A stretch of 64,000 nucleotides of DNA from NCBI GenBank assembly GCA_951217055.1, contig OX578282.1, forward strand, positions 45,338,329 through 45,402,328, in the 5' to 3' direction. This DNA comes from Gerris lacustris (lineage: Eukaryota > Arthropoda > Insecta > Hemiptera > Gerridae). Shown here piece after piece: positions 12,231 to 22,674 of the stretch (its first letter is position 1; every line of letters starts with the position of its first letter). The translations under genes were made by a program, and so were the position numbers. A model generated the notes under the pieces. The model ran no database searches. It saw only the letters and a list, made by a program, of their open reading frames with translations, and was not told the origin of the DNA.

Positions 12231-13479
12231 TTAGTCCAGTCAAATGGTAGTTTGAAGTCGAAAGTTCTGGTGTAATTGATTTTAGTGGTTTATTTTATGT
12301 TTTTGGGGGTGCTGAACACGAATCTGAAGTTGTCAAACAAAATTTCCCCCCTCAAATATGAGAAATCGTCAAAAACATTTTTTTGTGGTTTTCCTTTTCC
12401 ACTTATAAATTGCAAGGCAATGTATTCACGCAAAAAGTGGTCCAGTAGTAAAATATAAATGAGAAAATAACCTTCAATTTATGTCAATAACATTTTTTTG
12501 TAGGTCATATGGTTTTCACGGAAATTGGAGTTGAAATATCGGGAAAATCGGTAATTGATGAAAAAAAAACAGTTATTCACTATGATTTAACGAGCCAATT
12601 TTCAAAGAAATCTACGTATTATTGGCTTATGATAATATACGAAAATTTTGGTTTAGAATTGGGATGGGTGTTATAAATAATTTGGTACACAGGGGTACGG
12701 GGTACAAAAGTTAAAATATTGTATACCCTTCAAGATGCATGTCATTGGAAAGCTCTTTAAAAGTACATTTATTGTTGTAATGTACACTTTTGTCATATTT
12801 TTATATTAGAGGTGGGTAAAATGGAAAAAAAAACATATTTTTATGCTATTATTGCGTTTTTTCCATTTTACCCCTCTCTCATATGAAAATATGACAAAAT
12901 TGTACATAACAACAATTACTGTACTCTTAAAGAGCTTTCCAATGACATGAATCTTGAAGGGTACATACTATTTTGTCTTTTGTACCCCGTACCCCTGTGT
13001 ACCAAATTATTTTTAACACTTATCCAAATTCTAAACTAAAATTTTCGTATATTATCATAAGCCAATAATACGTTGATTTCTTTGAAAATTGGTTCGTTAA
13101 ATCATGGTGCATAACTGGTCTTTTTTCATAAATTTTCATTCATAAATAAACCGATTTTCCCGATATTTCAACTCCCATTTCCGTGAAGAACCATATGACG
13201 TACAAAAAAATGTTATAGACATAAATTGAAGGTTATTTTCTCATCTATATTTTAATACTTGACCACTTTTTGCTTGAATAGATTGCTTTACAAGTTATAA
13301 GCGGAAAACCAAAAAAAAAAATTGTTTTTGACGATTTCTCATATTTGCGGGGGGAAATTTTGTTGGACAACTTCAGATTCGTGTTCAGCACCCCCAAAAA
13401 CATAAAATAAACCACTAAAATCAATTACACCAGAACTTTCCACTTTGAGCCCATTTTGTGCACCATTTGACTGGACTAA
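12231..13479. mobile_element. 1.25 kb near-palindrome (fold-back element)
   Basis: Two arms of about 600 bp are inverted copies of one another, with a short centre near 12,820-12,870. Matching landmarks: outer ends TTAGTCCAGTCAAATGGT and its complement; 'gggggtgctgaacacgaatc' against the cagcaccccc block; 'ggtacacaggggtacgggg' against 'ccccgtacccctgtgtacc'. Arms differ by scattered substitutions and small indels. No coding frame is present. It may be a nested fold-back transposon within the hAT-type element or part of it. The flanking duplication is unclear (AAT-like). Confidence 0.85.
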
Positions 13480-13904
13480 ATATACGATTTGGCATAACCA
13501 TACTGTGTTTTATTGCAAAACCATAACCAAATAAAAATAGTAGGGTATCTAACAGTCCAGTCAATAAATACAAAAAATAGTCTTCCTTGCGAAAGGTCGG
13601 GTATCTTAAAACAAGAAAATATTTAATTAAAAACTTGATCTAAAAATTGTAACCTTTCATTCAAAATAAACAATGGATAATAATAGTCGGGAAGAAATTC
13701 GTCCCAATAAAGAGTTCTGACCATGCGCAGTCGTAATTTTATGTAGATTTTTTTCCCAAGTTCTATAGACTATAGACGACACTTTTTTTACCCAGGAGGT
13801 ATATGTACTTAGAGCTCCATCCCTATTTTATAGATCCTTGACCTAAACGGATTGATATCTTTACTTACTTCAATTCTTCTTCTTCATCTTCTTTTTTACC
13901 CCCA

Positions 13905-13962
13905 AAAAAGGCCCCGGGCCCCCTGTGCCCCCCCCCCCCCCCCCTGGGTGCACCACTGGCTG
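13905..13962. other. C-rich tract with a hAT-like end
   Basis: A long C run is followed by ctgggtgcaccactg, which reads on the minus strand like a hAT terminus (CAGTGGTGCACC). No partner end was found. Confidence 0.35.
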
Positions 13963-14329
13963 AGAGAAGGGAAACATAATTATTGTCCAGCTTCTTTTCT
14001 TATCATAGGCATCTTTTTTGTCAAAGCAATGCTAACCAAACCAGTGCAGCCACGCCACAGCTGTAGTAACTTGACAACTAAAACGAGATTTAAATTTTTT
14101 TACCTTAAGACCCACTCTAGCCATAAAATAAATTTGTATAATAATAATAATATATATATACATATATTATTATTATCATTATACAGAATTATTTTAACTT
14201 TTTATTTATTTATTTTTTATTTTAACCTGTATATGTATAATAATCGTATTTTTTTTAGAGAGTTGAGCCGGCCTAGGGGGGGCCATGGCCCCCCCCTGCC
14301 CCCCCCCTGGCTACGCCCATGGGCTGAGG

Positions 14330-15190
14330 TGACTCTCTTTTGTCTTCTTTTAATTAAAAGCCAAATATTTCATGGCAACAATATCTGGCCTATTACAGGA
14401 AATCAGGCGTTCTAAGCTTCACAAACTGCCGACCTAAAGAGCCTACTGGGGACCCATTATCTTATCTAGACCATCTTAATGGACACCTATTTTATTTCTC
14501 GTTTCAATAAATTAATTATACTCATAATTAGTTTTGTAATATATAAAAGATTTTAAATATCGATTTTCGTTGCTTTATTGTTTAATTTGTCTTTCATTGT
14601 ATTCTTAAAAATTCAAAAAGGAAATTATTGATAAGTAAGTCTAATTATATTATTTAAATATTTTCTCTTATTTTTAATTTAATTTAATTGCCATTTATTG
14701 AAATAAATATTTACATAAAAACATAATAAAGCATACATAGTTTGTTTTTTTACACATTTCAAATCGGCCTATGGCCGTGGCACCCATATCTGGGTTTTAG
14801 GTTCTCTTCGGTTCTTAACATAATAATATTGATGTTCCAATATAATTAATAAATAATATTTTGCTTACAGTCACACTTAATAGTAATACACATATATAAT
14901 AAATATCCTTTACTAGTTTATCTTTGATATGAATTCATTATTATTTTTATTTTAAATTTTGTTATATTCTCATATACTTGTTCCTTTATTGTTTTATCTT
15001 GTATTTATTTATTATTTAGCTTATAATTGCAATTATGTTGATTAAATCTTACATCATCTTAATAGAATATTGTTTCTTATTTTAATGATTTGCTATAATA
15101 TAATAAATAATGATAATTTATAATAATGATAATTTATAATAATGATAATAACATAAATAGTACTTATATCTAAATTCTAACACACATAAT
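14330..15190. other. AT-rich stretch, nothing recognised
   Basis: No gene or transposon end is seen. A short GC-rich island with the hairpin cggcctatggccg lies near 14,765. The rest is poly-A/T-rich. Confidence 0.5.
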
Positions 15191-15196
15191 ACATAA

Positions 15197-15665
15197 TAGG
15201 GTTTTATAATATACATAAATAGGATTTTATAATATACATAAATAGGATTTTATAATATACATAAAAAGGATTTTATAATATACATAAATAGGATTTTATA
15301 ATATACATAAATAGGACTTTATAATATACATAAATAGGATTTTATAATATACATAAATAGGATTTTATAATATACTTAAATAGGACTTTATAATATACAT
15401 AAATAGGACTTTATAATATACATAAATAGGATTTTATAATATACATAAAAAGGATTTTATAATATACATAAATTGAAATTTATAATATACATAAATAGGA
15501 TTTTATAATATACATAAATAGGATTTTATAATATACATAAATAGGATTTTATAATATACATAAATAGAGTATTAAATAATTTATATAAATAGGATATTAT
15601 AAATAGATATTATAAATAGGATATTAAATAAGGATATTAATATACATAAATAGGATTTTACAATA
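15197..15665. repeat. 23-bp minisatellite
   Basis: The unit (taggattttataatatac + ataaa) repeats about 16 times almost perfectly from 15,197 to about 15,568. It then decays into shorter variants (taggatattataaa) up to about 15,665. Variants such as 'aggact' for 'aggatt' recur in several units, suggesting expansion by unequal exchange or slippage. Confidence 0.95.
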
Positions 15666-15705
15666 CACTTAATTTATTTATTAGATATAGTTTAACAGGT
15701 TTTGG

Positions 15706-15873
15706 TTAATTTTTATACAGCCATACATCACAGTAAACTTGCTTCATACTTGTCCATTCTCTTCTATCCTTCGCTACTCTTTGCCATGTCGCTTCCCCGC
15801 AGCATTTCCACATTTCTTCGTCCCACTTTAATCTTGTCCTTCCTCTCTCACGTTTACCTTCCCTCTTATAAAT
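15706..15873 (-). pseudogene. Non-LTR retrotransposon ORF2 C-terminal fragment
   Basis: The minus strand encodes about 55 residues beginning KREGKRERGRTRLKWDEEM and continuing with W-QRVAKDRREW before a stop. The pattern GR-x-R-x-KW-(D/E)-x-G-x-W-x-A-x-DR-x-x-W is typical of the extreme C terminus of LINE polymerases (RTE/R1-like tails). Only the tail remains: an in-frame stop lies just upstream and no reverse transcriptase core is present. The exact clade cannot be fixed from this length. It is a dead-on-arrival LINE copy. Confidence 0.65.
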
Positions 15874-16469
15874 TTAATTATTATATACATATTTTTTTTT
15901 AGCAATAATTTAATTTTCCATGGATTATAATGAGGAATTCATTGAAAAAAAGTATAATAAACACATTAAACAAAATAATTTAATGAATTAACCCGGAAAA
16001 TTTTAATCTCAGGACAATGGAACTGTAATGGCCGCGTTGCCGATTTTACTCTCCTCTCAGATCCAATCGCGCGCTGATTGCAAATACTGACGGCACCGAG
16101 TAGACAGAATATACAATGTATGCGATGTCTAGAGAATCAATAGCTAACTAACGAATAGCAAAGGATCTTATTTTGCTGGTAACTCGCTGTCGATCACTAT
16201 ATTTCTCGATAATTCCTAAAATGCGATACAAACACCACGGGCGCGACCGCTTGAAGGTTATAAATCTGTAATATTTGAATCGCGCAGGGAGAAAAATAGT
16301 TTCTTTGGCAATTTTTAAACCGAAATGTGGGTAAAAAATATTTAGTAGTAAAAAATCAGTCCGAAACTCAAACAGAATTTTTTCATGTACTCAGTGATGA
16401 TGATTTAAATTCGATTTAATAAATTTACAATTATACATATTTAACAAGTGTTCGACGGGTGCTTCCTGT
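15874..16469. other. No gene; moderately GC-rich unique DNA
   Basis: Nothing recognisable was found between the LINE tail and the following MITE. Confidence 0.45.
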
Positions 16470-16651
16470 AAAGGGCTATTTATACAGAGCACTCGAACCG
16501 GGAACGGACCGAGGCCCGGCCGAGCCTGCAAAATCGTTCTGGATCAGATTTCCGTGCGATTATTGGTAGATGCACGGCCACTATATCTTTGCCACTTATT
16601 TTGATGGCCTCGGTCCGTTCCCGGCTCGGGTCCTGTATAAATGGACCTTTA
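16470..16651. mobile_element. MITE with ~45-bp inverted repeats
   Basis: The left end (aaagggctatttatacag, then ccgggaacggaccgaggc) and right end (gcctcggtccgttcccgg, then ctgtataaatggaccttt) are inverted copies at roughly 85% identity. The total length is about 180 bp with a GC-rich core in AT-rich DNA. The target duplication is unclear, so no superfamily is assigned. Confidence 0.7.
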
Positions 16652-16732
16652 AACGACTTGTATGGTTATGATAGTATTTAAATAAACTATATTTTAACAT
16701 TTCGGAACTATTATTGAGAATTATATTTTTAT

Positions 16733-16990
16733 CTTTTTCGCTTAGTTTTTGGAAGGTAGTACCTCTAGATTTAGAGCTAAAGTACATCTCTCGATTTCGC
16801 CTTGGGGTATGATTTTTTTTACAATGTATGCCAAATTTTATCGATATCAGCCCAGTAATTTAGGCTCTATGTCTGTTTGGGTGACATAAAAATTCAAATT
16901 TTTCCAAACCACTATTTTGGTTTCAGGAGACTTTAAAACGTAAAAATCCAAATTTTCGTGCCATCACAAAACTTTCTTTCTGTATATATC
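16733..16990 (+). repeat. Family B repeat, diverged fragment
   Basis: It contains 'ctcgatttcgccttggggta', 'tatgccaaatttta', a reduced GTCT tract and the end block 'cgtgccatcacaaaactttct'. It is more diverged than the copies near 60 and 63 kb. Confidence 0.7.
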
Positions 16991-17237
16991 TACATAGTAC
17001 GTTTGTGAGAAAGCAAAAATAGCGATCTATAGAAGATTACATTGTGGTATGATTTAAATGTGAATAAAAATTAAGATCAGAGAAGATTTTGAGGGAGAGA
17101 TAATACAATATAAGGAAACAAAGGTAGAAGTCTAGTTTGAGTTAACTAATTAATTAATAGAATGTTGATTTAGTTTATCAATATTTTATGTCACTTTAGT
17201 TTATTGTCAACTACCATTACATTTAAAATTTTAAATA

Positions 17238-19948
17238 TAGTAGAGTCTTTCTTATCCGGACCCCGCTAGTCCGGACATCCGTTTAATCCGGACGGGCAAA
17301 AACTATGTGTACAAATTGGAACCAGGGCCTGTTCAGATTTATGAATAATTAAGATAATTGGAGTTTCTACTTTTATTGTCTATTAAAAATGTATAAAATT
17401 GTTCCTAGTATAGTTTACAGGTGTATATTCCAACGTTCTAACACGAGGAATACCCGGTATTTTTGTTAAAAATAAACAGATTTATAATAATTAGGAATAA
17501 GTAAGAACATCGATAAATCTGTTTCGGTTCCATAGAAATGTAAGAGGCGGAAGATATAAAGGTAGTGTATTCCAATAAATACAATTTTATGTGACTGAGA
17601 TGGGGAGAGGGTTTTGAAACATATAGCGGCGGCTCAACGCAGTTCCAAGAAATTTCGCCAAGCCGCCAATGTCTAATGTCTCAACTTTTTGTGAAATGAT
17701 TATCGCTCCTCGAATTTCATATCGGAACACAGGAAGTTCTTCTCAGGAAGTCCCTTCTATACAGTAGCGATCCTAGGTCAAAAGTTTTGGGGGGGCTAAA
17801 GCCCCCTCATGTATTGTGGGTTTAGTATACATTTTAATGTACCGTAATTTATTTATTTATAAACCGATTTCAATAATTATAAGGAATCGTTAGATTTGCA
17901 TTAAAAAGTTCTACAACTTTTGTCTCATGCAAAATTTCTTCATACCTGCTGGTTTTCATGGAATTTGACTTTTCAAATTTGAAATGGCCACCATTTTGAA
18001 ATTTTATAAATTTTAAAACTAATATTTTTGGAAATTTTAGATATCGGAGTTAGTAAGACATCTGTCAAGTTTCATAAAAATATCTTGAAAGGGTTTTTTT
18101 TAAATAAGTTTGAGTAGCTGAATTCCAAAAGCAGCTATATCCACTTGACATTTTTTTGGCAAAGCACGGAAAACGTCTAGCAATTCACTAAATTGTGTTA
18201 TCGGGTTATTTTTTTTTAAAAAAAAAATCAATAACTAATAATTCATTTAGTGGACAAAAGCCCTATAATCTCAGGCTATTATTTTCTTTTTAATAAACAA
18301 AATTTAAAAAAAGTTAAATTCGATTTTAAAATAATAAAAGTTGCGCACCTAATCATTGTATATTAAATAGATGAGTCAATAGCAATTATGCAATATTACT
18401 TCAAATCTATAATAAACTGTGTCATTTATTCAAAAGTTATGAAAACCTAGATTTTTATGGCAAAACGGTACTTTTAATTTTGAGGGTGGTCGAGCTATTT
18501 TAGCCCCCCAGGGGGGGGGGGGGGTCTAGGAAATGATAAAGAAAAACTTTAGATAAAGTGTTCTCTTTTAACATCAATTGGTAAAATTGCACAATATGGC
18601 CCACCTATTTCGCACTGTCCTATTTACTTCATTTTTTTTTTAGACTGTTCCTTTTTACAGAATTTGTCTTTAACAGTATCTCTGTACATTTTAAAATCGA
18701 TTCCGGTTGTAGTGTCTCAATAAATTCAGAATTTTTATTTTTCTAAATATACAAAGTGTCAAGTTTAATGTGACAATGATGGAAGGTCAAAAAGTACTAA
18801 CCTTAACCTAAAGTAACCATAACCTTTCATAACGTTCCTAAAATAAAAAAACAAATGAATAAAAAATTAACTTAAAAAATAAGATTGAATTTATTGAGAT
18901 GCTATAACGGAAATAATTTTTATTATGTAAAAAAATAATTTCGGACGTTTAGAAATAGGTGGGGCATATAATGAAGATTTATCCCACACAATAAATAACA
19001 TATTCATCATTATAATTTTGAAAAGTAGGAGGGGGAGGAAACCATTAGGTTTACACACAAAGTATTTGTAATAACTGATAACAGGTTTTGGCTACTTAAT
19101 ATAGCTAGTTATCTTCAGATTCTATATTAGTTGTTCACTGTTCTCAGTAACATGAATTATTTAAGTGACACACAATTGATGATCAATTATATTAATGATA
19201 AAATATAGTTAGAAAATTAAAAAGGGTTAGATATTTTTTAGATCATTTTTAGTTTGAATTCTTTATTACATATGAAGCATTGGGAAGGACGCGACCTCCC
19301 CGTCCCCCCGGGGATGACGCCCGTGAAAATTAAAACTTAAAACTACAAAATCATCATTATAATATGTTAAATTTATTTGGCAATGTAAATTAATTAAATC
19401 CTTTCTATTTCTGATTAGAATTATTATTTATTTAATATTTATAGAAAGGATTTAAATAATTTATCCAGTCCAAATAAAATTAAATAATATTTATGACTTA
19501 TTTTATTTTTTACTTATCTGCACATTTATTTAGTTTTTTTACGAGAATTTTAGAAGGGTGAAGACAAACTATTTGTGGCTAATTTGATTCCTGGGGGGGC
19601 TAATTTGGTTTCTGGGGGGGCTTAAGCCCCCTTAGCCCCCCCCCCCCCCCCCTAGGATCGCCACTGCTTCTATACCTGCCACCTGCGTAATAGATTGTCG
19701 TTTTATTTTAATTCATTTGATATTTGGACTGATGACAGAACAGCTCTTAACTTAAATAGTGGACCTACGTTGTACAAGCATGTTTTGGAGACTAATAAAA
19801 GTAATTTTTACGATAAAAACATCGCTTTTAATAGTTTTACCCTACTAAAACTTGTTTTACATTTTAAAACTAATTCCGTTTAATCCGGACTTTCGGTTAT
19901 CCGGACTGGGTCCAGTCCCGTCAAACCCGGATTAGCGAGACTCTACTG
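17238..19948. mobile_element. pogo/Tigger-like Tc1-mariner element, interrupted
   Basis: The ends TAGTAGAGTC and GACTCTACTG are inverted and flanked by TA at 17,236-17,237 and 19,949-19,950, the duplication of the Tc1/mariner superfamily. Both ends carry repeated 'atccggac' words in opposite orientation, as in insect pogo/Tigger MITEs. Without the nested hAT element it is only about 800 bp and has no transposase frame, so it is a deletion derivative. Confidence 0.8.
17762..19666. mobile_element. hAT-type element nested in the pogo-like element
   Basis: The termini CAGTAGCGATCCTAGG and CCTAGGATCGCCACTG are inverted with one mismatch. The 8-bp direct repeat CTTCTATA flanks both sides (17,754-17,761 and 19,667-19,674). 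The start CAGTGGCG-type sequence and 8-bp duplication identify the hAT superfamily. Subterminal G and C runs (ggggggctaaagcccccc-like) lie inside both ends. There is no open frame of transposase size, so it is non-autonomous. It inserted after the surrounding element. Confidence 0.88.
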
Positions 19949-19950
19949 TA

Positions 19951-21774
19951 ACTGCAAAATAATAAATTTATTTCTTAAAAAGTTGGTCTCCATTTTATTA
20001 AAGAAAGAACATATTGGTTGTGTTGTGTTAAATACACAACATGTGTATGTGTGTACATAACACACACTCATTTAAGTATTGGAAAACAATACTTGTCTCT
20101 TAGCATGAATGAGAAACAATCTCTCCACGTTGTATAACCACTTGTTTATTATCAAAGCAATGTTTGGCCTTTTTAAGGCCGATATCTATCATCAGTGCCA
20201 ATTATGGAAGAACTAGAGTTTTATTAATAAATTATTATGATGACGTTACAAAGGTCGAAAGCTACTTCAATAAATAAACATGTATTATAAGTACAGAAAA
20301 AAGTTCATTTTAATTCTTAAGATATCCTTCATCAACGCTCTAATTCCCTAAATGGTCTACATCGTTTATAGTTAAAGTTATAAAAATATAACTTTTAAGT
20401 GTTAGACTTTAGATGAGTGTTTTGTTTAGGAGTGCTACAAAATCATAATATATTATTTAAATCTTCTGCAATAGTGCTTTGAAGTTGAAGCGTAGGTTTG
20501 TTTTGACGTCCTAACACTTGGTTTGATGAATGGTTGGGTTTCGTTAGTCTTTCCACTCTCACTGTGAAACAGATGGCTTTTAAACCCCAGAGTCCTGCTT
20601 CCAAAACAGCTTGCAGATCCACTGTTCTAGCCGAAACTTTGCTACACTTTCCCTTGACATAGGTTTTAGTCGAAACCCTCGACTAAACATCCCTCGTCGT
20701 TTCTCGGCGTCGTCTCTTCAAAACTTTAGTCTCCACTTCGAAACCATCGCATAATTTATCTAAAATCTCCTGATCCCGGTTCTAAATCATTTACTTTTAA
20801 CCCTTTTAGCATTGTACCCTCCTCTAAAATAGTGTTTTCAATTGTGATTTTCAAAGGATAACTAAGACGCATTTTCTACAGGAGTTCACAGGAAAACATA
20901 ATATAATGAAGGGGAATAGTCTGAATGCCTAAAAACCTTCCAATATATAATGGAAGGAACATTTTTGAAAATACGATGTCTCAATTGAAGGTAGCGATTC
21001 TTGGTTTCTCTCTCTCTTCTACCCGGCGGAAAGTTTTCACTTAGGAAACACCTGGTGTGTTCTCTCAATGTGTACCATCTCCGTATAACCGGCTGCAACT
21101 GTGAAAATGGTATTTTGGAAATCATCGTCATCTGCAAAAACACGATTTCCTCTCTCTCTCTCTCTCTGGAAAGGTCTTGTGGAAGCGAAGTGTGTTAAAG
21201 TCAACTCGGTGAATTCACTCGCCGGAAAAGCTCCCAGGAACTAAATTATCATAAAGTTTTCGAGAGAGGGGTTAGACATTTCCACCCTGAAAGTGTTTGC
21301 AAGGGGTTTTCCTCCATGTGATTTTCATTTACTTGGAGCCCACTGAGTTTAAGGGTCAATTAAACTTCAATATTATACTGTTTTTCAGCTTTTATTCCAC
21401 CATATGATATCTCCACATCCGGAGCTTTAAAACAAAACAAACTGTTTATATGTGAAAGCTTTTAGAACTCTTATGTTTTGAAGTATTGAAAACATTTTTA
21501 TTTATTTATTTAATGAAATGCGATATGAACCATTGTATTTACAGTGGTAAAAATTTTTAACGAACTGCTACAATTTCTTAACGGTATTAACCATTTGTAT
21601 AAAAAAAACAAAACAAAAAAAAAAAAACTTGTGGTGTCGCGGGACACCCACCCCGGTAGGATCGAAGTTACTTACATTTTTCATTAAATATAAATTATAA
21701 AAACATATGCTAAGTACGTATACGTTGCTAACTATTTATACAAGGCGGAGTTAGAATAAGAGACAAAATTAAAA
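19951..21774. other. No gene; small hairpins and a (CT)n tract
   Basis: No transposon end or coding region is recognised. A hairpin GGTGTC-gcgg-GACACC lies at 21,633-21,648 beside a poly-A-like tract. A short (CT)n run lies near 21,150-21,166. Confidence 0.5.
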
Positions 21775-21825
21775 TAGACTGCCAATTAGTGTGGCACATA
21801 GCTTCCTCGCATCATATCATGTTAA
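21775..21825 (-). repeat. Family A 3'-end module, inverted
   Basis: The sequence actgccaattagtgtggcac followed by 'atagcttcctcgcatc' is the reverse complement of the family A terminal block seen at 33.75 and 45.56 kb. It lies tail-to-head beside the next copy. Confidence 0.8.
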
Positions 21826-21859
21826 TATAACAATGTTATATTAACATTAAAATTGTTAT

Positions 21860-22240
21860 ATTGCTTCCAAATTTACCGAAGGTAACGGAAGCATTGTGTT
21901 CACTTTTGAGAACGAAAAACTTTTGTCTCCGATTTTAAAAATTCCAAGACAGAAATCCGTTTCAGACATCAGGGAACATTTTTGGTCTCGTGTCTGTCTG
22001 TCGGTCTGTGTGTCCGCGAATTATGAAACGTGTGACGATAACTTGAGTAAATGTCAACCGATTTTGATGAAATTTGGTAGACATGTTCATTTTACCAATG
22101 CCCAGGACGAGTTCGTTGGACAACGTTATCCGCCCAAGCGTTCACGAGCAACGCTCGTGTAAACGTGAACTTTAAATTTAAAATTGGAATTTTAGGACGG
22201 GAAAAAAATCTTACCGCATGGACGGATAACGTTGTCCAAT
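21860..22240 (+). repeat. Family A repeat (interior II)
   Basis: The copy has the terminal hairpin with a variant left arm (gcttccaaatttaccgaagg), 'acagaaatccgtttcagac', a clean GTCTGTCTGTC tract, then 'cgataacttgagtaaatg', 'gttcgttggacaacg' and the tail 'aaattggaattttaggacgg'. It ends with a short inverted scrap (ggacggataacgttgtccaa) at 22,220-22,239. Confidence 0.9.
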
Positions 22241-22261
22241 GAGAGAATGAGAAACTCATTC

Positions 22262-22334
22262 TCCTGCGTAGCTTAGTTGGTAGAGCGCTATACTGGAAAT
22301 ATAGAGGGCCGAGGTTCAAATCCTGGTGCTGGAG
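22262..22334 (+). tRNA. tRNA-like sequence, anticodon loop GGA (pseudogene or SINE head)
   Basis: The sequence folds as a tRNA: acceptor tcctgcg/tgctgga (one mismatch, one G-U), box A tagcttagttgg, anticodon stem ctata/tatag with loop ctggaaa (GGA, serine codons), a 5-nt variable loop and T arm ggttcaaatcc (box B). Nuclear tRNA-Ser has a long variable arm, which is absent, and the T stem has a mismatch. It is therefore more likely a tRNA pseudogene or SINE head than a working tRNA-Ser. It directly follows a perfect 9-bp hairpin (22,243-22,263). Confidence 0.6.
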
Positions 22335-22639
22335 TGTATTTTTCTCTGTCTGTTTCCCGTAGTTAATAATAATTATAATTTGATTTAAATTAAAATTTAA
22401 TCTTTCTGTAGTATGAATACTACCAAAATGGTAAAATATATATTATTTAATTAAATTTTTTGTTTTTATTTTGACGGTTCTGGATTCAATCTGTTATTTT
22501 ATTAATCTTTTATTTCGCCACCTTTGAAGTACAAGATAAAAATTGCTTTGTTTCAAATGTATCATTTAGAATATAGAGAAGTAATAAATCCGACCACATT
22601 CTATTAATTTGAATTAAGTCCAGGACAATAAGAAAGTTT

Positions 22640-22674
<35 letters not shown>

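Noticed and set aside
13852..14415. 187-codon frame as a host gene
   Set aside because: It runs across C homopolymers and the end of a hAT-type element, and the composition is low complexity.
15197..15665. CRISPR array
   Set aside because: The units are contiguous tandem repeats with no spacers, in eukaryotic DNA.
22262..22334. Functional tRNA-Ser gene
   Set aside because: The long variable arm of tRNA-Ser is missing and both acceptor and T stems have mismatches.
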